From NCBI GenBank assembly GCA_020796225.1, contig CM036754.1:16881367-16945366 (forward strand): a stretch of 64,000 bases of DNA. The letters run 5' to 3'. A program made the position numbers and the translations under genes. Below the pieces are notes generated by a model, which was not told the origin of the DNA, ran no database searches, and saw only the letters and a list, made by a program, of their open reading frames with translations. Each line of letters starts with the position of its first letter. Position 1 is the stretch's first letter. This DNA is from Arion vulgaris (Eukaryota; Mollusca; Gastropoda; Stylommatophora; Arionidae). Positions 47,101-53,958 of the stretch are shown here, piece by piece.

Positions 47101-49644
47101 CTCCCCTCCTCCATTGTGGGTGGCATCTGTAGCAGAACCATCCGTGTATGTATGTGTCCATTGGGTAGTTTTCGTTTATGTGTTTTTCTGCGATGAGCCT
47201 TCTTTCCAGGTCTGTCTATGTTTCTTTCTTGACAATGCCACTTATTTCTTCTGAGAGCTCTGGGAGACTGCATGCCCAGGGAGAGGAGGTGCTGGCTGGT
47301 TGAATGTGTCTTGGTTGAGCCAGTGCCAATATCGGATCTTTGTGAGCAAGTTCTTTGGAGTTTGCCACGAAGTTGCTTCTTTTTAATCTGCCCTGTGCCC
47401 GAGTTCATAACAGCCGAACGAAAAATAAATGCAAAGTTGGATGGGGGGGTGGGGGCGTTGTTTGGGATTGGTATGTTCAGAAGTTTCGGAAATCATGCCT
47501 ACCCCTCTTTCCATTTTGTCTGTAAAGTTAGTAATAACTTTCTCATTACTGTTCGTGATTAACCCACTTGGTTGATTGTACAGAGTGTACAAGATAAAAG
47601 TAGACTCGTCAAGGGAGCCAATCTGGCATATATTTATGAAAACGAGAAGGTTCAATTATGACGTAGTATATGACTTCTTCGAACGCTCCATATCGATCAC
47701 CTGTCAACTACTCTGTGTGATTTGTATGTGATCTGAGCCTAAGAGCGATTTACGTTATACGATATATTTCAGATAAATCTAAAATCTAAGCCTCCCCCAC
47801 CCGTCACTTTTATATGTGACGGTGGGGACTCCTAGAGTAGCTGATAGTAGCTCGGCCTACTAGCTGTGAGACGCCTCATAGCTCGGGTTCGAACTTACTG
47901 TCCGGCATTTGTTCCCCGGTCTTACTCAGGACGATAACGTGAGTACCTCTGAAGTCGGAGAAAATCTGCCTGTATGGCGAGGGAATACTAATTACGAGTA
48001 CATTGAGCACACGGCTGCCAGTGTAAAGTAATTTACAATGTGCACGCTGCTGCCATTGTAAGAAATGGAAAAACAGATTTTCACGCAAAAATCAGTTTCA
48101 GAGATGAAACTTCGTCTGAGTTGAAAACGGACGGAGAAAAAAAAAAAATATGTGACGGTTTTCAATTGGTCCCAATGCATTTCTTTTAAATTTCGTTTAT
48201 CATTTGCTTATATGACTTTTTATTGAATCATCTGATTAGTCCGTTGTTGTACGTAACACTATCTGAATTCCGTGCTTTTATATTTCCACCGTTTAATATC
48301 TAGTTTACTACAGCCTACCATAGGCTATTATCGAGTACTAGAAATATCAAGCTTTATTTTATAGTAGGGCAATGCCATAAGCGTTCGCCTGTCGACTCTG
48401 ACATGAGAGGGTTGTGAGTTCAATCCCACACTCGATATTCCACACGTGAGGAAAGGAATTGGCTTTCCTACCTCCTGTACACTAGGATCTAGAAATGTGA
48501 AATGACTTCAAACCCTAAGGTCTGAAGAGGCTACGGAATTTATATTTGTTTTAGTAGATATATACAAAGATGAAGGAAATATCGTGGAAGACAAAAGGGA
48601 TATGATGTGGAGATAAAACTTCGTGGTTCGACAAAAGATCGACGTCAGAACTGATTAACTGCACCAAGGAGAGAGTTGTGGAGAGACATGATCACCTACG
48701 CCGGTAGGAAAAGCACTTGATTGATACATAGAGGGCGATGATCGAATATGAACTTGGCACGTAATGCAATTCGTAATGGTTGAAATAAAACCAATGTCAT
48801 CAGAACTGAGAAGAAAGAAGAAGAAAGATATAAGAACTTCTTCTTCTTTGCGTTCGTTCTTTACGACCAATTTTAATCACTCTTTGTGATATGTTTGATC
48901 TTTACCAAGAACGTGTATACGTTGCACATTGATTTGGTAGGCCCTAAACGCATAGACTTCTACACTTTTAGGACACATGCATCCGATTTCAGCCAAACCT
49001 CCTTAGTCGCCACTTACGACATGCATAGCAGGTAACAGTGGTTCTATTCTTTACACCCCAAATTTGGGCCCCGGTAACCACTCGGGCGGATATAAGAACT
49101 GAGAAGAAAGAAGAATAAAGATATAAATGATCGCTCGTGTGGTGCCATGGCCCGCAAGGCAAGCAAAGAATAGTACCACTGCGACCTACAAGGCATGCCA
49201 TGTCGTAAGAGGCGGCTGGTATAGAATCTAGGGAAGTTACCCTAGTATATAAAAAGACATTGCAGAAATCGGATATACTGTGCTAACATACTTGTAGGCG
49301 CATAACTGGCACAACGTACAATCGCTCTTAGGCTCAGATCACGTACAAAGTGGTTAGCAGAGTGGTCGATATATAGAGCGTTCGAAGAAGAATTGATATT
49401 AAGAGTTATTCTCACGGAGAAACGAAAATAAACAATAATTGTTTAAATAGTGATGGTAATGTCATGATTTATATTAAAACCTTGGTAATGATTATTTAAA
49501 TTAAATCGATGGTAATGATTTATATTAAATCGATAACTCACCTCCATATGCAATGTGAACTTGCTGTGGTGTCGTACTGTATTGTCGAACAGCAATAGCA
49601 AAGCCTAAGCAAACGACAAAAACAGCTCCTACAACTGCCTTCAT
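26081..49644 (-). CDS. ACP7: Purple acid phosphatase, acid phosphatase type 7 (complete, 11 exons)
   Basis: Eleven exons join without a break into 438 codons plus stop, the usual size for animal ACP7. Members are secreted or lysosomal binuclear metallohydrolases that release phosphate from phosphomonoesters at acid pH; the exact substrate is unknown. Residues 2-18 form a hydrophobic signal peptide. An Fn3-like N-domain ([20 protein letters not shown]) precedes the metallophosphatase domain. The metal motifs are Y132-G-D134-L-G, G162-D163-F-A-Y166, G197-N-H-E200, G280-H281-R and A328-H329-E-H331. At least nine N-X-S/T sequons support passage through the secretory pathway. The first intron phases are 1,1,1,0,2, and all later introns are phase 0. 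Introns carry LINEs and SINEs in both orientations, but no exon is hit. A TATA box lies ~80 bp upstream of the start codon. I am very sure of the family. Confidence 0.95.
26525..26785 (-). mobile_element. LINE-2-type C-terminal fragment
   Basis: The minus strand encodes [20 protein letters not shown] and [17 protein letters not shown], the HL(T/M)RM...GRPRKRW motif order of LINE-2. It sits in intron 10 of ACP7, next to a poly-G run (26537-26549). Confidence 0.75.
27150..27380 (-). mobile_element. LINE-2 3' fragment
   Basis: The minus strand encodes [26 protein letters not shown]..., parallel to [20 protein letters not shown] at 53200-53330. Confidence 0.75.
27868..28005 (-). CDS. ACP7: ACP7 exon 10
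   Basis: 138 nt, phase 0 to phase 0. It encodes [29 protein letters not shown] and [12 protein letters not shown], the conserved C-terminal region of the family. NKT is a sequon. Confidence 0.93.
28236..28795 (+). mobile_element. RNase H-LINE 3' fragment
   Basis: The plus strand gives [20 protein letters not shown] and [11 protein letters not shown], the same C-terminal region as 6198-6905. It shares the segment at 6217-6290 (ATCAATAATTTGCAGAA). In intron 9 of ACP7. Confidence 0.7.
28940..29070 (-). mobile_element. RNase H-LINE-type fragment
   Basis: Short block shared with 18555-18700 (TGTGTGCTCCAATCTC, GGAAGATATCAG). Confidence 0.45.
29140..29215. repeat. Tandem duplication of ~38 bp
   Basis: AAAAGTTACAGAACTATGAG + CATATTAATAACATAAC occurs twice in a row, followed by short ACATAA repeats to ~29260. 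Confidence 0.85.
29291..29362 (-). CDS. ACP7: ACP7 exon 9
   Basis: 72 nt, phase 0 to phase 0, encoding [15 protein letters not shown] and [12 protein letters not shown] is a sequon. CAG acceptor, GTAGGT donor. Confidence 0.9.
29492..29585 (+). repeat. SINE-B/C head module at the 5' side of LINE-1
   Basis: It reads CGCCCGTGTGCTGCCGGGCT, GCAAAGAGTAGCAGCACTGC and GTCGTAAGAGGCGACTAAGG, the head of SINE-C, but instead of SINE sequence it runs on into the LINE-1 leader and endonuclease region. Confidence 0.7.
29590..32712 (+). mobile_element. LINE-1 of this window: endonuclease + reverse transcriptase, broken
   Basis: A non-LTR retrotransposon in intron 8 of ACP7, antisense to the gene. Domains in order: an APE-type endonuclease start ([30 protein letters not shown]; 29790-29950); endonuclease end (MGDLNAKI, ~30210; DHHLL, 30502); a linker; reverse transcriptase ([70 protein letters not shown]; ~31370-32105); then the C-terminal part ([28 protein letters not shown]) and a GGGGTAAAAAGGCAAAGAGA + GAGAGA tail. 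At least five frameshifts or stops break it, so it is not active. The clade (RTE-, CR1- or other) cannot be fixed by eye. Its catalytic FADD box is intact. Confidence 0.92.
32713..32815 (-). mobile_element. LINE-3 C-terminal fragment
   Basis: The minus strand encodes [20 protein letters not shown], matching EEIERVAQDRAVWRNYLQ at the end of the 22865-23400 copy. Confidence 0.75.
32820..33500 (-). mobile_element. RNase H-LINE fragment (RNase H domain)
   Basis: The minus strand has a clear RNase H start, [20 protein letters not shown] and [12 protein letters not shown], with the catalytic Asp and Glu. Then in other frames: [36 protein letters not shown], and the C-terminal block shared with 25655-25860. 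Confidence 0.8.
33640..33735 (-). mobile_element. LINE-3 short fragment
   Basis: Complement of the GTTCAAGAAAGAG / CATTGAAGTGGG segment (CTTTGCCTCCCATTTCAGTG), as in 12655-12895. Confidence 0.55.
33910..34640 (-). mobile_element. RNase H-LINE fragment
   Basis: Minus-strand frames include [23 protein letters not shown]-type GNE remnants, then the C-terminal helix and an end segment GHARVL(W/G) shared with 45545-45790. Several frames. Confidence 0.7.
34724..34852 (-). CDS. ACP7: ACP7 exon 8 (WAHEHSYER motif)
   Basis: 129 nt, phase 0 to phase 0. It encodes [20 protein letters not shown] and [16 protein letters not shown]329 and H331 form the last metal-binding motif, in the animal form (AHEH) rather than the plant GHVH. 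Confidence 0.94.
35164..35394 (-). mobile_element. SINE-C copy
   Basis: CTTCTTTGAACGCTCC to GAGAGCCCCGGCAAC, ~230 bp, in intron 7 of ACP7, 50 bp from exon 7. Confidence 0.85.
35445..35558 (-). CDS. ACP7: ACP7 exon 7 (GHRPMYC motif)
   Basis: 114 nt, phase 0 to phase 0. It encodes [20 protein letters not shown] followed by [19 protein letters not shown]281 in the FGHR motif is a metal ligand. The large 9-bp satellite array starts about 170 bp away in the intron on the exon 6 side. Confidence 0.94.
35731..36009. repeat. 9-bp satellite array, 31 units
   Basis: 31 units of CATCTCTCT (AGAGAGATG on the other strand), nearly perfect, with one A-to-T change in about the 14th unit. Open frames through it (HLS or REM repeats) are artefacts. 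It abuts the 3' tail of a SINE-D copy at 36010. Confidence 0.97.
36010..36219 (-). mobile_element. SINE-D copy adjoining the satellite
   Basis: GCGCGATTGTTCTTTTCGGC, TTGCCAAGAACGTAGG, ATCCGGTTTCAGCCAGCGTT, CAGCCTACCTGCAAGGCAGC. Its 3' end (low coordinate) faces the satellite. Confidence 0.85.
36275..36415 (+). mobile_element. RNase H-LINE fragment
   Basis: The plus strand gives [21 protein letters not shown]..., a degraded RNase H end (HAGVxGNxxAD). 36800-36850 is another short zinc-end piece. Confidence 0.55.
36929..37106 (-). CDS. ACP7: ACP7 exon 6
   Basis: 178 nt, phase 2 to phase 0. It encodes [33 protein letters not shown] and YDWLKKDLL, the conserved centre of the metallophosphatase fold. 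NFS is a sequon. Confidence 0.93.
37250..37760. repeat. Degenerate ~40-bp minisatellite
   Basis: About a dozen diverged units built on ACATTGTTTCATTCATA and CACCTTGTTTCTGACATAAC. In intron 5 of ACP7, next to the LINE-2 copy. Confidence 0.75.
37915..39065 (+). mobile_element. LINE-2, 5'-truncated reverse transcriptase copy
   Basis: The longest open frame in the window (267 codons): [51 protein letters not shown] (the FADD catalytic box), [14 protein letters not shown] and [20 protein letters not shown], then a frameshift into the C-terminal [10 protein letters not shown] and GRPRK part. In intron 5 of ACP7, antisense. It begins inside the RT palm, so it is dead on arrival. Other copies: 43440-44225, 52960-53780 and shorter ends. 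Confidence 0.9.
39385..39520 (+). mobile_element. LINE-2-type short fragment
   Basis: TTAAACGGTTCGGCCACATA and AGATACAGTGGATACAAAG blocks, as at 22490-22605. A zinc-end RNase H-LINE piece (TATGGACATGTCCTGAGTGC) lies just before it. Confidence 0.55.
39905..40125 (+). mobile_element. LINE-2 3' end
   Basis: [30 protein letters not shown], then ...CCGGTAGCAGTGTGACGACA and an AAAGAAGAAG tail. Confidence 0.8.
40319..40416 (-). CDS. ACP7: ACP7 exon 5 (GNHE motif)
   Basis: 98 nt, phase 0 to phase 2. It encodes [20 protein letters not shown], then [13 protein letters not shown] with the GNHE metal-binding motif. An unrelated hAT-type MITE lies 68 bp away in the intron on the exon 4 side. Confidence 0.93.
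40484..40652. mobile_element. hAT-type MITE, family B, exact 8-bp TSD
   Basis: 169 bp with ends CAGGACCGTGC and GCACTGCCCTG (inverted), flanked by exact TCACAAAC at 40476-40483 and 40653-40660. Related copies at 45303-45470 and 54854-55028. 68 bp from ACP7 exon 5. Confidence 0.88.
40661..41084. other. ACP7 intron 4, unassigned
   Basis: AT-rich, nothing recognised before the SINE-B copy. Confidence 0.35.
41085..41336 (+). mobile_element. SINE-B copy with 12-bp TSD
   Basis: Complete head-to-tail copy flanked by GGATGATTATAC at 41073-41084 and 41337-41348. In intron 4 of ACP7. Confidence 0.92.
41494..41515. repeat. (AT)n microsatellite
   Basis: Short AT run. Confidence 0.8.
41667..41692 (-). 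CDS. ACP7: ACP7 exon 4 (26-nt micro-exon, GDFAY)
   Basis: Only 26 nt, between a CAG acceptor and a GTAAGT donor. It completes [11 protein letters not shown], the second metal motif, where D163 bridges the metals and Y166 is the purple-colour tyrosine ligand. Exons 3 and 5 require exactly this phase and sequence. Confidence 0.9.
41828..42070 (-). mobile_element. SINE-C copy
   Basis: TTCTTCTTTGAATGCTCC to CGGCCCCTACAACACACT, in intron 3 of ACP7. Confidence 0.85.
42080..42940. other. ACP7 intron 3, AT-rich, no feature
   Basis: Only a weak repeat word at ~42575-42635 shared with 9165-9210. No coding potential seen. Confidence 0.35.
42949..43131 (-). CDS. ACP7: ACP7 exon 3 (first metal motif)
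   Basis: 183 nt, phase 1 to phase 1. It encodes [20 protein letters not shown], then [20 protein letters not shown] with the first metal-binding aspartate, ending IIHVG. AAAG acceptor, GTAATA donor. Confidence 0.93.
43440..44225 (-). mobile_element. LINE-2 copy, 5'-truncated
   Basis: The minus strand encodes [35 protein letters not shown], then [36 protein letters not shown] and [20 protein letters not shown], down to an AAGAAAG-type tail. In intron 2 of ACP7, same strand as the gene. Confidence 0.88.
44330..44578 (+). mobile_element. SINE-D copy with GAGAGA tail
   Basis: CCTGCTGCCTTGCAGGTTGG, CGAACCCAGTAAACGCTGG, CGTTCTTGACAAAGG, AAAAGAACGATCGAGAGAGA and further GA repeats. The best full copy of the family. 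Confidence 0.85.
44680..44985 (+). mobile_element. LINE-6 C-terminal fragment
   Basis: [40 protein letters not shown] and HGTCNIAT, a LINE C-terminus. Part is repeated at 48575-48725. Confidence 0.65.
44986..45492 (-). mobile_element. SINE-C copy, rearranged and interrupted by MITE-B
   Basis: A SINE-C copy with an internal duplication (the CACTCTGTG...CCAGTTATGCGCC block occurs twice), broken at 45302 by a MITE and resuming at 45471 with CTTGCTATCCCCGG. Confidence 0.8.
45303..45470. mobile_element. hAT-type MITE, family B, inside SINE-C
   Basis: 168 bp, end sequence CACGGCCCTG and a left end lacking the first base(s), flanked by exact CTTGCTAT at 45295-45302 and 45471-45478. Confidence 0.85.
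45545..45790 (-). mobile_element. RNase H-LINE 3' fragment
   Basis: Minus-strand words [16 protein letters not shown] and [12 protein letters not shown], parallel to [16 protein letters not shown] at 34009-34200. Confidence 0.65.
45880..46077 (-). CDS. ACP7: ACP7 exon 2 (N-terminal Fn3-like domain)
   Basis: 198 nt, phase 1 to phase 1. It encodes the start of the beta-sandwich domain ([20 protein letters not shown]) with sequons NIS, NDT, NFT, NLT and NTT, and the characteristic FTDGG and [14 protein letters not shown] segments. Confidence 0.93.
46141..46387 (+). mobile_element. SINE-F, tRNA-like, with 13-bp TSD
   Basis: 247 bp. A-box-like TGTGGCTTAGGGAATAG and B-box-like GAGTTCGAATCAC at tRNA spacing. 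Flanked by exact TAGTGTGATCGTA at 46128-46140 and 46388-46400. No other copy in the window. In intron 1 of ACP7. Confidence 0.8.
46388..46436. repeat. 17-bp tandem repeat
   Basis: AGTGTGATCGTATGTGT repeated about 2.7 times. A further unit lies on the other side of the SINE-F copy, which split the array. Confidence 0.85.
46600..47560 (-). mobile_element. RNase H-LINE fragment
   Basis: Minus-strand frames give [20 protein letters not shown], then [20 protein letters not shown] and [17 protein letters not shown], a degraded RNase H domain of another LINE type (compare [19 protein letters not shown] at 59830). Confidence 0.75.
47673..47758 (-). mobile_element. SINE-C tail fragment
   Basis: CTTCTTCGAACGCTCCATAT through CTAAGAGCGATTTACG, then lost. 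Confidence 0.8.
47824..48147 (+). mobile_element. SINE-A copy with 12-bp TSD
   Basis: Head GGGGACTCCTAGAGTAG, B-box core GGGTTCGAAC, end AAAACGGACGGAG + poly-A. Flanked by ATATGTGACGGT at 47812-47823 and 48148-48159. The only plus-strand copy in the window. In intron 1 of ACP7. Confidence 0.92.
48365..48550 (+). mobile_element. Possible tRNA-derived SINE, single copy
   Basis: AATGCCATAAGCGTTCGCCT and GTGAGTTCAATCCCACACTC look like A and B boxes of a degraded tRNA head, followed by a body ending in AT-rich sequence. The flanking TTTTA(TA)GTAG words are an imperfect TSD. Confidence 0.5.
48575..48725 (+). mobile_element. LINE-6 fragment
   Basis: Shares TCGACAAAAGATCGACG, CAGAACTGATT and CTACGCCGG with 44838-44925. 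Confidence 0.65.
48839..49088 (-). mobile_element. SINE-B copy with 12-bp TSD
   Basis: Complete copy, flanked by exact GATATAAGAACT at 48827-48838 and 49089-49100. Confidence 0.93.
49131..49390 (+). mobile_element. SINE-C copy
   Basis: GTGTGGTGCCATGGCCCGCA head to GAGCGTTCGAAGAAG tail; one of the two plus-strand copies that retain both head and tail. 150 bp from ACP7 exon 1, in intron 1. Confidence 0.88.
49542..49644 (-). CDS. ACP7: ACP7 exon 1 (start, signal peptide)
   Basis: ATG at 49644-49642. It encodes [19 protein letters not shown], a typical signal peptide, then [15 protein letters not shown]. The donor is GTGAGT, phase 1. This ATG is chosen because the signal peptide begins directly at it and a TATA box precedes it by ~80 bp. 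Confidence 0.9.
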
Positions 49645-49689
49645 GTTGGGACGTCTTGCAAGTGTTCCAAACTGTGTGAATTGTTGCGT

Positions 49690-49730
49690 TCAAGTTTAGA
49701 CCAGTGGACTTTTTGTTGGTTTTTATATCC
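49690..49730 (-). promoter_or_regulatory. ACP7 core promoter (TATA box)
   Basis: The minus strand reads GAGGATATAAAAACC, with TATAAAA at 49727-49721. At the usual spacing transcription would start near 49697, leaving a 5' UTR of ~50 nt. It stands alone with no repeats between it and the start codon. Confidence 0.5.
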
Positions 49731-49975
49731 TCACTTAATCAGAGGCACTTGTGCTTGTGCAAACAATCAGGCGTCTGAAAGGTTACGCGCGTAAGGGTCA
49801 CGGGTCAAATCATCACGACCCAATTGACCGAGAACAATATCAGGGAGGAGGGGAGAGAGAAATATCGGATCAACAGTGAATCACAGCGTGAAATCGCGCG
49901 ATCAGTAGTGTATTCACACGTGGCCCCTGACAAGATAAGTCCGACAAACCAACATTCATGTTTATGGGGCTGTTT

Positions 49976-50183
49976 TTATGTTTGATAGAACATTGTCAGG
50001 TTTTCTGCAATTTTACACAATTCTACGTATCCATGATTATTTATTGATGAAAAGTGTTAATAAAACTGATATCCTTTATTGTTAATCGTAATTTGTAACA
50101 TAATATAACTTTAATTTAGCACGTTGTGTTTTTTTTAATGAATGTGTCTTTATCTAACAATATTGGAATTCGAGGTCACTCGA
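49976..50183. repeat. ~208-bp repeat shared with 61050-61257
   Basis: Matching blocks in the same order include TTTGATAGAACA, GCAATTTTAC, GGTTATTTATT-like, AATATAACTTT and TTTAGCA. Its ends are not typical of a known element class. It lies ~250 bp upstream of the ACP7 TATA box. Confidence 0.75.
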
Positions 50184-50415
50184 TGATTATGATATTATTT
50201 CCTAGAATTTTTTTTACTGAGCTCCAGTTTACATTATGTTATCGAAGGCCGTGATTGACGGAATTAGATTAAAGCATCGTACGATTGGATGTCAGTCAAG
50301 TAGCAATGTAGTGTTCTAAAAATGACAATTTATGTTATCACATTGTAATCGAGTCAGCGTTGTCGAACTATCATCGAACAAACAAATAACACAAGTGTTT
50401 GTATTATAAAAGTAC

Positions 50416-50614
50416 GCCAACCTGTCCAGCGTGTTCGTAGGCGCGTTCGACTACGGATGACAAGCGTCCTGTGAGTGCGGGTTCAATTCCGCGGGCTGAC
50501 AGAAAAGCCACAGGTTCACCAGATTTACGGTGTTCGTGGCACCGAAGGGTTACGAAAGTCCATGGCACCAAGCTGAAAAGCTGAAAAAGCTCAAGTCGGT
50601 AAAAAAATAAACAA
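50416..50614 (+). mobile_element. SINE-E copy with 13-bp TSD
   Basis: tRNA-like head with B box GGGTTCAATTCCGCGGG, body GATTTACGGTGTTCGTGGCA, A-rich end. Flanked by exact ATTATAAAAGTAC at 50403-50415 and 50615-50627. Confidence 0.9.
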
Positions 50615-50639
50615 ATTATAAAAGTACATATATATACTA

Positions 50640-51090
50640 TATATTATGACATTCGCTAGAGAAGAAAACACTACCAATATCTCCATCGACAATCGCCCAT
50701 TACACAACAAGACTTTACATACCTAGGGAGCATCTTTTCAGCAAACGGAAGAATAACTAATGAAATTCAACACAGATGCAACAAAGCAAATCAAATGATA
50801 GGACAAATGGCGCCAATTTTAAAATGCAAACATGTCACCATGAACACAAAAGAGCAATGTTCAACCAATCTTTCTCTAACATTATGCTATCAGTGCCAAA
50901 CCTGGATGCTGACAAGAAATGATATAAGAAAACTAGTCACTACAGAGATGAAGTTTGCGCAGAATGCTGGGGGTAACAAGAAGAGACCGACTGAGATATG
51001 AAGACAGGAAAAAAAGAAATATCTTCGTTCTAGAAATCTCTTCTTATCCTGACGCTGTGAGGCAAAACAGGATTGGAGGAAAGAAAAAAG
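50640..51090 (+). mobile_element. LINE-2-type fragment
   Basis: [50 protein letters not shown], then degraded. Parallel to [20 protein letters not shown] at 38480. Confidence 0.8.
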
Positions 51091-51359
51091 GTATATATAT
51101 GTATATATAGTCTTCTTGGTTTGTTTGAAGTAGGAACACCGCACATGGGCACTACTGCTGCTGGCGTCCTAAACCTTCATAAGATGTTCTATTACTGTCT
51201 GTTTCTGTAGCAATCTGTCTAACTTAAGTTCAAAGTCTTCTAGCGTCATGCATGACTGACTACCTTTGCTTTGTGGTGTTTTCAAGGCATGCTTGTTAGA
51301 GTTGTACTTTTGTTAAATCGGGGAAGAGGGAGGTCTTTGTAGTTAAGCAGTTTACTTTG

Positions 51360-52140
51360 CGTTTCGAATGTCATGAGTTCTAATCCGGACCCCGCTGTTC
51401 TTCTCACGAGTGCACTTTTTCCGGAGACACTTAAGATTGTTGATGGAGCTATGAAGTTCCTGCTTTATGCAATACTATCTGCAGGTGAAGCATGGGCGTC
51501 CACATACATTTCTACATGGGGTGTATCAGCACAACGAAACGGTCGCACACTTCATGAGGACTGCGGGGATTTTGAGACAACGATATCGAGCATGACTATG
51601 GAGATCACCGCTGCCTCCAGGGCTCTGTCATGGGTGGCTGAGCAACAGGTTACCCATACGATCATCATATCAGACTCGATGAATATGCTTCAACTGATTG
51701 AATCTGGAAGTATGCGCGTGGAATGGGTGGACATCATTCGGAGATCACATCTCAAGAAAATGACTTGGCTGTACACGCCTGGACATGCTGGAGTGCGGGT
51801 AACGAGCGTGCTGACTCTCTTGCAAACAGTGCCCCGACTCAAGTGGGCAGAAGCATGGGCAGAGCCGATATCATCAATGCGGTACTCTCTCAATTGTGTG
51901 ACATGGGCGGATCTCAGACACTGGAACGAGTTCGAGAATTAGGCGTTAAGTGGGAACATGCCAGACAGTGTCGTCTTCGTGGTAGAGAGAAAAGATATAG
52001 TAATCAACTTCTCATGGGTACTGTGAGCAAATGGACTTTGGGATGGCTGCTGCAACGGAGGACAGAGCACGAATGGGAATGCCCAATGTGCCATAACGTC
52101 GATCGCATAACATAACATAACATAACATAAATAACATAAC
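51360..52140 (+). mobile_element. RNase H-LINE fragment, best copy
   Basis: The plus strand encodes MEITAASRALSWVAEQQVTH, TIIISDSMNMLQLIESGSM and TWLYTPGHAGVR. One frameshift at ~51790 leads into GNERADSLANSAPTQ, a C-terminal helix region (GREKRYSNQLLMGTVSKWTL) and the zinc motif ECPMCHNVDRIT, then an ACATAACATA tail. RNase H plus a C-terminal CxxC motif, as in I-type or related LINEs. RT not present. Confidence 0.87.
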
Positions 52141-52195
52141 ATAAATGGTTCAATGAAAAAAACATTTTAGTTGGTAGTTTACTACGTTGACATGG

Positions 52196-52430
52196 AGATC
52201 AGATTAACATGAAACCGTTGTGTTATCAAGATCAGATTAACATGAAACCGTTGTGTTATCAAGATCAGTTACGAACGTTGTGTTATCAAGTCAATTAACG
52301 AAACCGTTGTGTTATCAAGATCAGATTAACATGAAACCGTTGTGTTATCAAGATCAGATTAACATGAAACCGTTGTGTTATCAAACAGATAACGAACCGT
52401 TGTTTATCAAGTGATTTGAAATCATTGTTT
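52196..52430. repeat. 33-bp minisatellite, ~7 units
   Basis: Unit AGATTAACATGAAACCGTTG + TGTTATCAAGATC. Four units are almost identical; the others have deletions of a few bases. Confidence 0.92.
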
Positions 52431-52468
52431 TATCAAGAAGTCATTTTCCATTAGGTGTCATTTGCCCC

Positions 52469-52721
52469 ACGCCTGAATGGTTACCGTGCCCAAATTTGGG
52501 GTGTAAAGAATAGAACCACTATTACCTGCCACGCATGACGTAAGAGACGACTAAGGATGTTTGGCTGAAATCGGATGCACATGTCCTAAACGTGTAGCAG
52601 TCTATGCGTTTAGGGGCCTACCAAACCAATGTGCAATGTATACACGTTCTTGGCAAAGATCAAACATATGTCAAAGAGTGATTAAAATTGGTTGTAAAGA
52701 ACGAAAGCAAAAAAGAAGAAG
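52469..52721 (+). mobile_element. SINE-B copy with 9-bp TSD
   Basis: Complete copy flanked by ATTTGCCCC at 52460-52468 and 52722-52730. Confidence 0.9.
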
Positions 52722-52959
52722 ATTTGCCCCCACCCCTCCCTTGTTCCCCCACCCCATCCCTCTTGCCTTAACGTATGGGCAGCCATGAGGTGAAGCAGAG
52801 CCAACTATAAACTTATCTAGAGTTGGCTGTGGGTGGAAGAATCCCTTCTGCGGAGAATGACCTAGCCAAATGGGAGAGAAGCCGGTGCAATAAAGTCAAT
52901 CTTTCGTCTTAAGACCGTTTTGTTACACCATTACATACGTGTCTTATCTTATCTTAACC

Positions 52960-53780
52960 AATTTCGCCGTGAAGCGTCGTGGGGATAGTTAGTTGTCTAT
53001 CTTGTGCCAGGTGTGTTGCACTTGACGTTGTCAGTCCATGCTTTCGCTTGGATTCTGATATGCTATCTATCCATCGTGTTCTTGGCCTGCCTCGTGCTCT
53101 GCGCCATGAGTGTCGATTATTATAGGCACGTGATGGTAGTAAATGTGGTTCCATTCTCATTAGATGGCCGAACCACTTGATTCTTTGCTTCTCGATGTAC
53201 TGTATGAATGGTATGGTACCAACGATGCTTCTGATACTCTCGTTTCTCACTCTATCTCGCCTTGTAACGTTGACAGCTTTTCGTAGACATCTCATTTCAC
53301 ATGTTGTAATCTTTCTTTCTTGTGTCTTAGTCAGGGCCATGTTTGGCACTGATAGCAGAGAGTTGGAATAAATGTGCAATTTATCAGTTGTCATTTGACT
53401 GTCATGTTAATGCTTGGATGTTTTAATAGTGGTGACAGTTGGTATGTCACTGCATTTGCCTTCTGGCATCTAGTCTCGATTTCTCTGTCCATCTTTTCAT
53501 CTGCTGTGAATATACTCCTGAGATATTTGAATTCTGGAGTCTGTTGTATTTTGACATTATTCACGTGTATATTTAGTTGACCTGTTGACCTACTTATTGT
53601 CATGACTTCTGTTTTGGAGGTGTTAATTTTCATGTCATATTTTTCCCATGTCGCTTGCAGTGCATTTATGTGTTGTTGAAGTTTGTGTTCGTTGTAAATT
53701 ATACTCTGATCATCTGCAAAGAGTAGTTCGTTTATTAAATTGTAGTTGTTATCGAGGCTGTTTATACTTGTAGCATGTGT
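52960..53780 (-). mobile_element. LINE-2 copy, 5'-truncated
   Basis: Minus strand: NELLFADDQ remnant, YDMKINTSKTEVMTISRSTG, FKYLRSIFTADEKMDREIET, then [56 protein letters not shown] and stop. One frameshift near 53390. Confidence 0.88.
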
Positions 53781-53958
53781 AATTTAATGTCATTGTTCAT
53801 CTTCCACCTTAGCGACGTGAATAAACTCTAATAAAGAGGGTATTTTCCCTCCAGGCTCTTTGTCCTGGTCAACCAATAAGATACTATTTGTGACTAGTGC
53901 CTGAGACATCATGCTGGGTAGATTTAAGGCCGTGGCAGGACATAAGCAGTTTATTATG

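Noticed and set aside
47875..47905. Functional tRNA gene in the SINE-A head
   Set aside because: The same head is repeated in all SINE-A copies and continues into a SINE body with poly-A.
52190..52440. CRISPR array
   Set aside because: The 33-bp units are directly tandem without unique spacers, and the DNA is eukaryotic.
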